Source of the DNA: Uranotaenia lowii
Taxonomy: Eukaryota; Arthropoda; Insecta; Diptera; Culicidae
Reading direction: 5' to 3'
Assembly: GCF_029784155.1 (NCBI RefSeq)
Contig: NC_073691.1
Location: 62,674,822 to 62,738,821, forward strand
DNA: 64,000 bases
The notes under the pieces are model-generated. The model made no database searches and was not told the DNA's origin. It was given only the letters and a program-made list of their open reading frames with translations. The stretch's first letter is position 1; the number at the start of each line of letters is the position of its first letter. This document shows positions 22,111-32,439 of this stretch, one piece after another. The position numbers and the translations under genes are program-made.

Positions 22111-22580
22111 AAGAAATCAGCTGTTTAAACGTCATTCTTAATGAGCAGGGTTGTATCAAAATCGTACTTAGACAAGCTGGTTCAAGAATCTTTTTCATTT
22201 TTTTCTATTCATCGGGAGAGACGTTTATGATATTTTCCTCTCAAAGCAGCACAGAGATGAAAAAGTCAAAATTTCAACCAATGAGGAACTAGAATGATTG
22301 TTGTGGAGGTAGGCCATGACCCGTTGGCAGCGGACGCGTTTTTTCTTCTCTCCGTCAGTGAAAATTTCAATTGCTTATTGTAAATATACCTGTGAAAATG
22401 TGTTTTAATATCGATTTTCCGAATAAACTTTTAATCGTTGACTGTGATCGTTAAGACTGATAAAGCCTCGAATGAATTAAGCGCTGTGCGGAATTGGAAA
22501 TCATAAAGAGAATGAGGAAATGAGGAAATCTACCATCAACTATCAGAGGCTTGACGTTTTACTTCTTTATTTGGTGAGTT
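22111..22580. other. No gene recognised
   Basis: Ordinary AT-rich sequence between the transposase pseudogene and the LINE tail. No motif, terminal repeat or RNA gene was seen. Confidence 0.45.
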
Positions 22581-22584
22581 TGTT

Positions 22585-22670
22585 TCATGATATTACTAAT
22601 ATTTATTTATTTATTTACTATTAGTAAATAAATAAATAATATTTATTTATTTATTTATTTATTTACTATT
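22585..22670 (-). repeat. (AAAT)n tail region of the minus-strand LINE
   Basis: Three runs of TTTA/TAAA repeats occur. Two are in inverted orientation around ACTATTAGTAAATAAATA, giving a small palindrome. On the minus strand the longest run reads (AAAT)n directly after the end of the LINE at about 22680, as expected for the 3' microsatellite tail of a Jockey/I-type element. Confidence 0.6.
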
Positions 22671-22679
22671 TACTTAAAA

Positions 22680-24440
22680 GATCAAAGATCTTTTAAGTCG
22701 TTACAATTTAGATTTTTTTAGAACAACTTATTCAATCTGATTTAACTATTCCTGAAGTTATGTAGCATGAAACAATACTATTCTATGATTTATGCATTTC
22801 CGTTTAGCAAAGCCAGTAAATTTCCTTTGAATCCTTTTTTGGAAAAATTAACTTAATACGCGTCGGGAGCTGGTTCCATTTTTTACACTTCTAATTACGA
22901 AAGAATTACCATAGTACGATGATGAATGATGTGGGATGAGAAAATTGGAAGAGCGTGAACTACGTAAAGGAGTAAGCAATGAATACAAATAAGGAGGTTT
23001 TTTAATCATCCTACAATTGCGAAATTGGTAAAAATTTGCATCACTAAAACCAAGGAAATGCTTTTGAAGAAAAATTACACTAGAAAAACGGTTAAGACCG
23101 TAGACATATCTTACACAAGCGTTTAACGCTATTTTGATGCGATTCAAATGATATACATCCGCATTGGAGAACGTGAAACAGCTATAAGTAAAGTGAGGTA
23201 GAAGAAAGGTTTTGAACAGTTTGAGTTTCGTGGTGGAATCTAAGTGTCTAGTGCTTATGTTCAGTCTGTTTCAAAGTAGAATAGATTTTTGAAGTCTGCT
23301 GTTTAATCTGTGAATTCCAACAGAGAGTTTTTTCGAATATGACTCCTAGATTGTTGACTTTATCAGTGAATTGAATTTCTTCATTTATCACGAATAGAAC
23401 GGAAGGTCCCAAATTTAACTTACTTTTTAGATCATTGTTCATTTTGTTAGCGACCAAAAAACGATCATATTCACCAGTATTGCAAAAGTATATTTGAACA
23501 TCATCAGCAAACATGTGAACTTGACAAAAATCTAAGACCAATGGAAGATCGTTGATAAACATTGAACATAAAAGAGGTCCCAAAACCGATCCTTGCGGAA
23601 CACCAGATGTGATTGTTGAAAATTTCGTAAATGTATCAGCATGAAAAACAGCTAGTTTTCGTTCATAAAGATAGGATTTTATAAGATTTGCGGCAGGTGA
23701 ACTGAAGTCATAGTAAGATAATAATTTACGGTACAGTTTTGAGTGAGACACTCGATCGAACGCTTTCGAAAAATCTATAAGTACCATGGTTGCCACTCCT
23801 TTCTTATTGATGCATCTGTACTGTGGTGTGCGCGAAAACCAGACTGGAATTTATGAAGTAGGTCATATTCGTTAACAAAAGTAGAAATTTGTTGTTTTAA
23901 TCATTTTTCGAAAACCTTTGAAAGTGAACATAACATACGCAGGTTTGACAAATCACTACTGTTTTTTTTAGGTATGGGTATTATTTTATCAATTTTCCAA
24001 AGAGTGGGAAATGTAGAAGTGAGAATAATTTTGTTGAAGGGATGCAATATAATCGGAAGGATTTCAGGAAGAATATTTTTTTATAAACCTGATAGGAATA
24101 TCGTCAAGTCCAATAGCATTTGATTTTAGAGAAAACACAGATTCGATTATTTCATAAGCGTGAATAGTTTTGAACGAACAACCTGAATTTTTGAACGTAG
24201 TGTGAACAGGTTCCGAGTCAATGGGAGTGAAGTTAGAACAGAAGTAAGAGTTGATTTCGTCAGGATCACGATTGCAGAGTGCTTGGGATTCTTAGTCAAT
24301 CCCATATTCTTCACGTTTTGCCACAGAATTTTAGGCGAGAGATCAAAGTTAATTTTTTTCCTATCAATGTCGTTTTTTTTTGCTACTCGAATAAGCAGAT
24401 TAACTTTGTTTCTTAGCTGCTTGAATTAAGGTCTTTGGTT
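22680..24440 (-). pseudogene. Jockey-like non-LTR retrotransposon ORF2 (RT) fragment
   Basis: On the minus strand from about 24430, an incomplete linker (LSPKILWQNVKNMGLTKNPK) leads to the reverse transcriptase start (FPTLWKIDKIIPIPKKNSSD, QSGFRAHHSTDASI). The palm domain at 23796-23248 follows, with IDFSKAFDRVSHSKL, SGVPQGSVLGPL and an intact catalytic MFADDVQIYF. The C-terminal domain resumes at about 23230-22848 (LKLFKTFLLPHF, NRIKIALNACVRYVYGLNRF, SSYYGNSFVIRSVKNGTS). At least three frameshifts or small deletions break it, including loss of the segment between HHSTDASI and the palm. The 5' part, with the endonuclease, is missing. Clade assignment is from motif memory only. Confidence 0.85.
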
Positions 24441-24489
24441 TGGTCGATATTGTCACTCGGAGTTGGAACATCGCGAGAGGGGGGGGGAC

Positions 24490-24775
24490 AATAAAAATAA
24501 TGCGAAAAACAAATGAATTGGAATAAATTGCACAAAAGCTTGTACGCAACAAAATTGCATAATATATCGTTGCACAAAACCTATGAATCAAGTAATCTAT
24601 TTATCGAAAAATTTAATAAAATCGAGAATACAAATGGTGATGTTACTTCCATCTTGTAAAAAAAAATTTTTTGGTCTTGTTATCTTTTGGATACTTGAAT
24701 TTTTGATCGAAATTACCATGAAATACTTAAAACTTTATTTTTCCCCCCTTCGGGTTTTTGGAAATTCCGAAGGGG
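24490..24775. repeat. Dispersed repeat, copy 1 (related to 56615-56895)
   Basis: The sequence from AATAAAAATAATGCGAAAAA to the TTCGGGTTTTTGGAAATT segment near 24765 is closely repeated at 56.6 kb. Shared words include GGAATAAATTGCAC, CATATCGTTGCACA-like blocks and CCCCTTCGGGTTTTTGGAAA. It is flanked here by G-runs (24480-24488 and 24772-24786). No coding capacity or terminal repeats were seen. Confidence 0.75.
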
Positions 24776-24799
24776 GGGGAGGGGGGTGACAAAAGAAGA

Positions 24800-27615
24800 A
24801 ATTGATTGCTATGATGTGAAGTCATTCTGTGATTTGAGAAAAAACGTGGCTACATTTTAAGTAGATGTGTTCAAAGGAATTTGAAATTGAATTTAAAAAA
24901 AAAACATTTCGAGCTCTAAACAGAACTCGAAAGGTTTCATGTTCTACTAATCTTTCCGTTTTTCTTTTTATTTTCAAGAGCGAGTAAAGGCGCTTTATCC
25001 TTGGTCGATGGCCAGAATGATTGTACACTGAAATCCGAAACAGTGAAAACAGTGGTGGTCCACGTTTCTTCTGTTCCTGTGTTCCAGATGTCTCTGCGTT
25101 CTCTAATCCATGGTAGGTCCAACCAGAACATGTTTTCGAGTATTTCAATATTTTCATGTTAACATAATTGAAAATATGACTAAAGACAAGAAGAATAATA
25201 AAACACTTTTGTTTATTCTTTGGGATCCGACATAAGTTCTGGCTGTGGAAGTACGATTAGTGATAAGTGATTAATGATTAGTGATGAGGAACCAGAATGA
25301 ATGTTGTGTTGTGTTAGTGTGCAATCATTCATTATTCTCTAGGATTTGACATTTGGTCAGGTTCCTTGACAGCAAAATGTCAGGTTTGTTATGGGCCACA
25401 AAATCGTGGCCCCGTTATTTTGATGGTTTTCAAATTCAATGACAAAGGATAGGGATGCCATTCCCTTGGCTTAGACATGATGGGACACCTCATAAACTCT
25501 GCGAACTCCCTCATTGAGGGATGGGGAGGAGGGGGTATTTTTAAAACCCATTTTTTTTAATAAACAAAAGTAAAAAAAAAAATTTAAGTTCTTTTACATA
25601 AAAAGTTTCAAATGGTTTTCAAGATCTGTATAAAGAATCTTTTAGTAAAAAAATAGGAAACAAACTTTCATCGATGGTTGGAATCTAAAAATGCTAGAAG
25701 TTGCGGGGTATTTTATTTCAAACCTGGCAAAATTCGGACATTCTATTTCCAAATGTTCAAACAAAAATCCGGATAGTATCCAGACAAATTTGACAAAAAT
25801 TCAGTAACTATTCAACAAAAATCAAGAAGAAAACATTTGAATCATTGTTTTTTCATCGAAAAACATAACCAGATTTCAGGCTACCAAAAATCGTTAATGT
25901 TTATTCTAACAAATCTAGCTCGATAACTTTCATTTTTGGTCGAAAATTTTTAAAACTATAATGATGCAATTAGGATTTTTCGTATGATTTTTCAAAAAAT
26001 GTGAAGAAATCCTTCAAATAAGGCTTTTTCTGCGAAATTTGGGCAACACTTCTCCATTATCCAGGAAAGTCGGGGTAAAACCGAATAATCTGGCAAGCTT
26101 CATTTTGCTTTTTTTGATTTGAACTTACAACAATTTTTTTTTTAGTCTACAAATTTTTGAAAAAAAAGCTTATTTTGTGCTCCAATCAAATAAACTAAAT
26201 TCATCAAACTCGGTTCAGATCGGTTTCATGAAAACTCGAGCCTAGTAAAAAAATTAAATTCTCTTCTTTACCATACATACTTTTTATTAAAAATTAATTC
26301 CTCTGGATGTTTTTTTTTTTTTTTTTTGAAAGATTTTCATAAGGCAAAACTTGCAAAATACGCTCTAACTCTGCTTATTTTTTTTATATTTCGAAATCAA
26401 ACTAACAATCAGAATTATAAGCCTGCGATCTCTTTCAATTTGAATCCCTTATTGAAATAGTCATTTCAATATCTTGATCTGAACCTGAGTTTTTAACTGT
26501 ACATGATTCTGAATCTAAATTATGAACCTGAATTAGAAATTTGAATTTCGAAATTAAGTATCGTTAAATTAATTCAAAATTCGACAACAAAAAAGTACAT
26601 TAGAGGCTATTATTCCTATTTGAACATTAATAGTTTTGGTATTTATATTGGCTAGAATTGGCTAATTAATTTGTAAATAAAACATTCCGTATAGGCACTG
26701 AAACGCTGACATGTTTCCCAAATCCATGGGAAAGCCCATTTTGCAGGAAGGAATCACGCAAAAATATAATGTTTTTCACGTGATGCCGATGAGGAATAAT
26801 TTAACGAAATGTGTGGAGCATTTCCCTTGTTTTAAAAACAAATCAAATGACTAAGTATGTAAAGCTTTTGTAAAAAACTAAATTCACACAAATTACTAAA
26901 TAAATGGGAATTCTCGTCTGCCTGTTTTCGGAATGTGATAAGAAAAAAAACACTACGTGTTTGCTCAAGGAGATCATGTTTATTATTAACAGCGGGAAAC
27001 CGTAAGTCTGATGACATATATCAACTTAACAAAATCACAATTTGATTATTCGGATATTCCAATTGTCTGAGCAATGCTAAAGGTCACATTTTGAAAATTG
27101 GATTTGTAATCAAATTTCAGCTGTTATTGATACCTTCGAATATGTACTTTTTGAGTGATCCTCGATTGTTGGAATTTTCCTTGCAATTTACGATTTAGGG
27201 GAACTGGGTGTGTACCCAAACCAAACGATGACTGAATGTAAATTTTAACGAAATTTATGCCCGTTTGTAGATAGTTAAACGAACATAGCACACTACGCCC
27301 TGCCTCGAAATGTTGAGTATAAAAAAGTGCAATAAAAAAAAATTAAAAATTCAATTAAATAATTCTCCGAACTCTGGTGCATATTGAGACTGATGTTCGT
27401 CATTAGGACAAAAAACAAATGAAAAGTGTTGCATTCAGATGAAGTTTTTATTCACGAGAAGAGTTGCAAAAGTTGCAAGAAAAATGCTTGTTAAATTGTG
27501 TTTTCGCTTTTCGTAAAATTTACGTCTTATAAGGTCCACAAAAGTTTGGGAATGCACAAAAAAAGAACAGACTAGCAAATGCTCTGCGTATTTTATACCC
27601 GGTTCCCCTACTCTT
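24800..27615. other. No gene recognised; AT-rich with A/T runs
   Basis: There are long poly-T and poly-A runs (for example 26310-26327). Words at 25735-25810 such as CCGGATAGTATCCAGACAAA recall the interior of the hAT MITE at 38.6 kb, so a decayed relative is possible. A minus-strand frame at 24937-25157 has no family that I recognise. Confidence 0.45.
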
Positions 27616-27618
27616 ACT

Positions 27619-28320
27619 TTACTTACTAGTTTGTCCCACTGGACGAATCATCATTCTCGACGTTTTCAATCCATAGTAAAATCCTTTGAATGCCTTCCAA
27701 CACATCGATGCTCCATCACCTCTAAAAAGTAGAATGAATATTTACCTTTGATGACAGCAATTATACCACCAAGCGCCTTGAAACTTGACTGCACAATTGG
27801 TTTTGTAATATGAACATATGTTTTTACGATTATCTTTGTCTATTGTCGAAAATGGAGAATTTTTGTGAAAAGAAAATGAATCACCTGCAGTCCCCGAGTA
27901 CTTTCCCAAATCTTTGAGGGTATATGAATCTTCTGGGCCGGATATCACGAAATGAACGTACCTGGCGTACTTTATGTTATCGTCTGTATCCCCTATCTGG
28001 ATAAGCAACTCATACGACTGGGAGTAAGTGATCCGATGAATCGATTTTAAACCCAGCCAGAATTCACCGCGCCAATCGCCAAATCCGTTCTCGTAATCCT
28101 TCCAGCCTCTATAGAAATGAACTGAACCATTGAAACGATTTTGAATCACAATCCATCCCCCATTCTCAGCACTCTGTTCACAGTACACGTCAATTGGTTT
28201 ACCAAAACCATACTCGGGATGGATTTCGTAGACCCCTGATGCGGACTGGATATCGACGCAGGATCGAGGTAATACATCCTGCGATGCCACCACGGCCAGA
28301 AACACCAACAACAGTGCCAT
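27619..28320 (-). pseudogene. Fibrinogen-related protein (FREP/ficolin-like), probably broken
   Basis: The minus-strand frame starts at ATG 28320-28318 with a hydrophobic leader (MALLLVFLAVVASQ), probably a signal peptide, so the product would be secreted. From Cys21 it is a fibrinogen C-terminal domain: GGWIVIQNRFNGSVHFYRGW (residue 54 on), then GFGDWRGEFWLGLKSIHRIT and WWYNCCHQ near residue 189. In mosquitoes such lectin-like proteins bind microbial sugars (family knowledge). At 27742 an in-frame stop follows CCHQR, exactly where the conserved SNLNG motif should be. The true C-terminus, GDGASMCWKAFKGFYYGLKT ending in SRMMIRPVGQTSK, continues to a stop at 27619-27621. The gap of about 24 nt begins with GT and ends with AG, but that is too short for a normal intron and reads GKYSFYF in another frame. 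A small deletion plus a frameshift is therefore more likely. Confidence 0.85.
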
Positions 28321-28413
28321 CTATCCAATTGTTTTGATTTCGTTACTCATGTGTTTCAAATAAGGTTTCAACTGCCTGAATACGATCTAGCTTATTTCTT
28401 CGGAATCAACCTC

Positions 28414-28423
28414 CTTTTATATA
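28414..28423 (-). promoter_or_regulatory. TATA box of the FREP gene
   Basis: On the minus strand the sequence reads TATATAAAAG, about 94 bp before the ATG at 28320. This leaves about 60-65 nt of 5' leader if transcription starts 30 bp downstream. No clear initiator was identified. Confidence 0.6.
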
Positions 28424-28429
28424 TGGCGC

Positions 28430-29018
28430 CTTTCATCGCTACCCCATGTAATTGTTAATTTAAAAAATCATGTATGAAAAAACAAACATTGATAAAATTA
28501 ATTAGATAGTGGCCCGACTACGGATTGATTACAACGCTTTCTTGGGAAACTTCAGAGATTTCATTAAAAAGTATTTCTTTGAAATCCTTGTGAAACCCTC
28601 TTGATCATTGTGAACTTGTTGTGGAGGATCACTTGATTCCATCCATAGTTCTTTATAACATACTTACAGTGCAGTGACCGGCAGAAATACAAAACCAATC
28701 CCTTTTTTTAACCTTACATCGGCGATATTTTCAGTTTCTCAACATCTTTTCGAATTTCAATCAATTCATTGGAAAGCTGGTAATTTCAAGATCATTTATT
28801 CTTAGCTCTGTAGCAATCAGTTTACACCAACTCTCAAAAGGAGAGATGGCCACACGATTGTTTTGAACCATGTGCTGCTGTGTCTACGCTTTTCGGATGA
28901 GGTCATTGCAGCACGACTCGACTAGCTCCAATAATGGTCCAGTTACTGAGACTTTATGGCCAACGTTCCTGTTTATAGGGTAACGGACTTATTTTGGACT
29001 AGGGGACCAATTTTGGAC
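28430..29018. other. Intergenic DNA with a possible minus-strand coding relic
   Basis: Between about 28950 and 28740 the minus strand reads LLELVESCCNDLIRKA, a stop, then QNNRVAISPFESWCKLIATE and, after a shift, NELIEIRKDVEKLKISP. It looks more protein-like than its surroundings, but I cannot assign it to a family. It might be the end of an old transposon-associated gene. Confidence 0.25.
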
Positions 29019-29153
29019 CACCTTGTCTAGCTCTCTTATAAAGCAACTAATAATGAAAAAAATAGTGCATTACATCAAGAGACCAGGCTTCAACAATATT
29101 TGCTAAAAAATTTAATGTTTTTTTTTGCTTTATAAGAGAGCTAGATAAAGTGG
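29019..29153. mobile_element. Small MITE with about 28-36-bp inverted repeats
   Basis: The left arm CTAGCTCTCTTATAAAGCA (29028-29046) and the right arm TGCTTTATAAGAGAGCTAG are exact inverted copies. The similarity continues outward as CCACCTTGT against its partner ATAAAGTGG and possibly through TTTTGG beyond. The element spans about 135 bp. The exact ends and the target duplication are not clear. Confidence 0.6.
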
Positions 29154-29159
29154 CCAAAA

Positions 29160-29455
29160 AGAAAGAATTTACTACAGATGTCACTTATTTTTTAAGTGAA
29201 AATTATTTTGCGTGTACACACTGCAGTGAGGTGTATGATTCATATTCAAGCACTAGAGCGCTCTTGACTAGAATTCTCTTTCTCTCATCGAGATGCGAGA
29301 GCTCTCACACTAGCAGTCCGAGTTGAGCCGAACTGAAAACGGTATTTTTCTTACTGCTCTTTGTTGTTAGGGAGGAGCCGTCTAACCCTGTCGGGAACTA
29401 TTTTACCACTTTTCTTTAAGGTTTGGCATTTTCGATTACGTTTTTATTTTATAAT
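29160..29455. other. Left flank of the Copia element
   Basis: Nothing recognised. The last five bases, ATAAT (29451-29455), are the left copy of the Copia target duplication. Confidence 0.5.
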
Positions 29456-29658
29456 TGTCGGGATACCCCATTATGGAGCACCGACGTCAGTTCTACCCGG
29501 AACATTTCATTCAGTGTTTTTCATTACTCCATCACACACAATCCACACAAAATAAACACACACTTTGCTTACGAAATAAAACTCATTCCATAGTTGTCAG
29601 TCACACCGTTAACCACGTTTTATTTTCCTCGACCGCTGCCTTTTTTTTACCTGCGATA
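29456..29658 (+). repeat. 5' LTR of Copia element (203 bp)
   Basis: It begins TGTCGGGATA and ends CTGCGATA, immediately before the primer binding site. Its last 89 bp (29570-29658) are repeated at 32070-32157 with a few substitutions and one T fewer. The TG...TA ends are slightly atypical for an LTR. Confidence 0.82.
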
Positions 29659-29673
29659 GGTTATGTGCCCAGC
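29659..29673 (+). promoter_or_regulatory. Primer binding site, half tRNA-iMet type
   Basis: GGTTATGTGCCCAGC is complementary, with one mismatch, to the anticodon-region segment of insect initiator tRNA-Met. This is the primer used by Copia-type elements when they are primed by a tRNA half-molecule. It abuts the LTR directly. Confidence 0.75.
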
Positions 29674-29766
29674 AGCGAGGTTAAAAGTAAAAATCGTAAA
29701 GTCCGTATTTTTAACCACGTTAATTGAACTGTACGCAAGTTTTTCGGACGGTTATCGCGAAAAGTA

Positions 29767-30237
29767 ATGGAGGGGTATCGATTCACGCTACAGAAGCTCG
29801 GAAATAACAATAACACCACCTGGTGGTTCAAGGTCGAGCTGTTGCTCGTTCGGGAGGAGCTCTGGCGATATGTGGATCCAGGAGTAAAGCCGGAGACCGA
29901 AGCGGATGCCACGTGGAGGGCAGGAGACGCCAAAGCAAGAGCCACGATTGGCTTATTGATTGAGGACAACCAGCACGGATTGATTCGCTCGTCGACGACG
30001 GCCAAAGCTACTCGGACGGCGCTCCAGAATCACCACCAGAAGACAACTCTAACCTCAAAAGTGTCGCTTCTTAAAAGGATTTGTGACAAGCACTACGTAA
30101 ACGGAGAAGATATGGCTGAGCACCTGTTCGAGATGGAAGAGCTGTTTGCCTGTATAGTGTTTAGCCAACGCCGGACAAGAGCTGCAACAGAATCTCATGG
30201 TCGCGATGATTTTGAGAAGTCTTCCCAGCTCTTTTGA
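29767..30237 (+). pseudogene. Copia gag, truncated
   Basis: The frame starts at ATG 29767 (MEGYRFTLQKLGNNNNTTWW) and encodes the Copia Gag N-terminal domain (DUF4219/UBN2 type): FKVELLLVREELWRYVDPGV, then KVSLLKRICDKHYVNGEDMA and EHLFEMEELF. The capsid-like domain normally continues for another 150 or so residues and ends in a CCHC knuckle. Here the sequence jumps after ELF into a different frame and then directly to the protease, so the knuckle is gone. Confidence 0.82.
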
Positions 30238-30256
30238 CACGCTTGCTTTGGCTACC

Positions 30257-30629
30257 GGTTTTGTAGCTATAGTAAACGCAAGCAAGCCGTGGATCGTCGA
30301 CTCCGGTGCGACAAGCCACACCGTCGCCGACCGGAAATCGTTTTTGGAGCTGAAGGAAAGTGCGGCCAGGTCTGTCAAGCTGGCGGACGGTAATAATGTC
30401 AAGGTTGGTTGTGAAGGTCCCTGCGTCGTCGAGTGCGTCAACGAGCGAGGCCACCATCAAGAAATGAACCTTAGTGAAGCACTTCATGTTCCGGATCTGT
30501 CCCTGAACTTACTTTCGGTCCGCGCGCTGGTCGAAAAGCAAGCTACTGTAATCTTCGACGCAGCTGGCTGTCGGATCATGCGAGGAGAAGTCACTATAGC
30601 AGCGGCAACCTTGAAGGACGGCCTGTACC
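30257..30629 (+). pseudogene. Copia protease region
   Basis: The stretch KPWIVDSGATSHTVADRKSF carries the aspartic protease active site DSGATSH intact. SVKLADGNNVKVGCEGPCVV, LHVPDLSLNLLSVRALVEKQ and TLKDGLYL follow, the standard run from protease to the GAG-pre-integrase region in Copia polyproteins. The frame is open from 30197. It is cut at 30629 by the inserted TIR element, after which the same protein resumes. Confidence 0.85.
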
Positions 30630-31047
30630 TATGTGGTTTATCTATAGGTGGGGACAATCGAAAACATAAGTGTTAGTTCGTTGTATCCATACAGTTGTTT
30701 ATGAACGATTGTGACGTAACGCGACGCCATCATAAAGTCGAGTATTAGGCGTCCAAATGTAGCCATAGAAACTTATTAAGAGGAATGTTTGGGACGCAAA
30801 TAAAGTTATTTATTATTTTGAACTCATAGCGTCGCCGTATTGTGCCTCAGGAGAAAACCATAAATAAAAGGGTGCTTTGATTGTAATTTTTCAAATAACA
30901 CGAAACGTCGCTTGCCGTCGATGAACTGCAACTTCAACGTCGAGACGCATATGAACGTTTGTGACGTAGCAATCAAAACATTGAAAAAACTGATTCTCAC
31001 ACTCGTGCAAGGGCATTCTTGTCCTCACCTATAGATAAACCACATGG
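30630..31047. mobile_element. 418-bp TIR element inserted in Copia pol
   Basis: Left end TATGTGGTTTATCTATAGGTG followed by GGGACAA; the right end is its inverted copy with one or two mismatches (reads CCATGTGGTTTATC then TATAGGTGAGGACAA on the other strand). The direct repeat GGCCTGTACC flanks it (30620-30629 and 31048-31057), a 9-10-bp target duplication. The Copia protein continues GLY before and LYHIKQPQ-like after, so the insertion is younger than the Copia. TIR style (CATG...AGGTG) is loosely P-element-like, but the duplication is longer than the 8 bp expected there; a Mutator-like origin is an alternative. Confidence 0.78.
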
Positions 31048-31057
31048 GGCCTGTACC

Positions 31058-31370
31058 ACATCAAGCAACCACAGAGCGTTGTCATGATGGCAAGCGACCA
31101 TCACCACAAGGACTGCAAGCACGTTTGGCATAGGAGATTCGGCCACCGGGATCCGAAAGCGATTCAGCGTTTGCAGAAGGGCGGTCTGGCGGACGGCATC
31201 ACAATCCACGAGTGCAACGTTGACGAGCAGTGCGAATGCTGGCTAAAAGGTGCGATGCCACGTATTACCTTTCCCAACGAATCGACGTCTACGTCAGCTG
31301 CTCATATGGATCTGGTGCACACGGCCGTTTGCGGTCCGGTTGACACACCGTCGGTCAGTGGTAATTGGAG
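31058..31370 (+). pseudogene. Copia GAG-pre-integrase and start of integrase
   Basis: After the insertion the frame reads MMASDHHHKDCKHVWHRRFG and HRDPKAIQRLQKGGLADGI. This is the pre-integrase domain with the H...H and C...C zinc pattern (W-H-R-R-F-G-H and QCECW). HMDLVHTAVCGPVDTPSVSG, the beginning of the integrase core, follows. The first catalytic Asp is present in HMDLVHT, where functional relatives read HxDLVHTDVCGP. The core stops abruptly at GN near 31368, where a large deletion begins. Confidence 0.82.
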
Positions 31371-32064
31371 GAGGAGACCGAATTGCCTACAAACACGTCA
31401 TACCGCAGTTTGGTGGGCAGTTTGCTTTACGTTGCGGTAAACACCAGGCCGGACATCTGCGTGGCTACATCGTTGCTGGGAAGAAAAGTTTCAAATCCGT
31501 CGAATAGTGATTGGACCGAAGCAAAGCTACCTCAAGGCTACGAAAGATTACCGTTTGCATCTAGGATCCGGCATCGGCGAACTTGAATGCTACGTGGACG
31601 CCAGCTGGACCAGCGACGAGGCGGACATGAAATCACATTCTGGCTTTCTACTGAAGTTCGGTGGAGGGCTCGTCGAATGGGGCACACGAAAACAGTCATG
31701 CGTTGCTGTATCCTCGACAGAGGCCGAGTACGTGGCCCTGGCGGAAGGTTGCCAGAAGTTGCTGTGGTACCGCAAGCTGCTCCAGGATCTACAGCAAGAA
31801 CAACGAGCTCCTGTCGTCGTATGGGAGGACAATCAATCGTGTATGAAGATCGTGGAGTCTGAACGTCTGGAACGCCGTTCTAAGCACATTAACACCAAGT
31901 ATGCGTTCACCAAGGATCTACACTCAAAACGAATCTTCGAACTCCGCTACATGCCTACTGAAATCATGGAGGCAGACATAATGACAAAGCCCCTGGATCG
32001 CGTAAAGCTGGAGCGGCACAGGGCAGCCATCGGCTTTATGGAATCAAATGAGGCATCGAACTAA
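31365..32064 (+). pseudogene. Copia RT C-terminus and RNase H
   Basis: EEETELPTNTSYRSLVGSLL and YVAVNTRPDICVATSLLGRK are the last conserved block of a Copia reverse transcriptase. They are joined directly to the integrase start by deletion. A frame change at about 31507 leads to RNase H: ECYVDASWTSDEADMKSHSG, SSTEAEYVALAEGCQKLLWY, VVWEDNQSCMKIVESE and MEADIMTKPLDRVKLERH, with a stop at 32062-32064. The catalytic D (YVDASW), E (TEAEY) and D (WEDNQS) are all present. Polymerase activity is impossible because the YVDD palm is missing. Confidence 0.86.
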
Positions 32065-32069
32065 CAACT

Positions 32070-32157
32070 AACGAAATAAAACTCATTCCATAGTTGTCAG
32101 TCACACCGTTAACCACGTTTTATTTTACTCGACCGTTGCCTTTTTTTACCTGCGATA
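32070..32157 (+). repeat. Truncated 3' LTR of Copia element
   Basis: This is only the last 88 bp of the LTR (ACGAAATAAAACTCATTCC to CTGCGATA), beginning six bases after the pol stop codon. The polypurine tract and about 115 bp of the LTR are missing. The right target duplication ATAAT follows at 32158-32162. Confidence 0.82.
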
Positions 32158-32439
32158 ATAATATTGGTAAACCTTTTCAACCTTCCTTCACGGTTAAAAC
32201 AAAGTACAATTGGCCGGTTAGGGTCATATAGTCCCGGATTTCTATTTTGCCTATACCTTTAAAATTTTGGAATCGTCTACATGTTACACTATCTATTAAT
32301 GAAGAAAAAAAATTATTGTTATTTTGGTGGCGTCTGAAAATCGAGCCGGAAGCCAAAAAAGGTGGTGTTTTTGAACACGCTTCTTTTTTATTCGGTAATT
32401 CTGATACCGAGCATGCTTCGAAAGTAAAAAAAAAACTTT

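Larger units (their letters stand above)
29456..32157 (+). mobile_element. Internally deleted Ty1/Copia retrotransposon
   Basis: The element starts TGTCGGGATACCCC, ends TACCTGCGATA and is flanked by the exact 5-bp duplication ATAAT (29451-29455 and 32158-32162). It contains a 5' LTR, a primer binding site for the internal region of initiator tRNA-Met, gag, protease, GAG-pre-integrase, a scrap of integrase, the last part of the reverse transcriptase, RNase H, and only the final 88 bp of the 3' LTR. Most of the integrase and RT and the front of the 3' LTR are deleted. A 418-bp TIR element sits in pol. It cannot move by itself. Confidence 0.88.
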
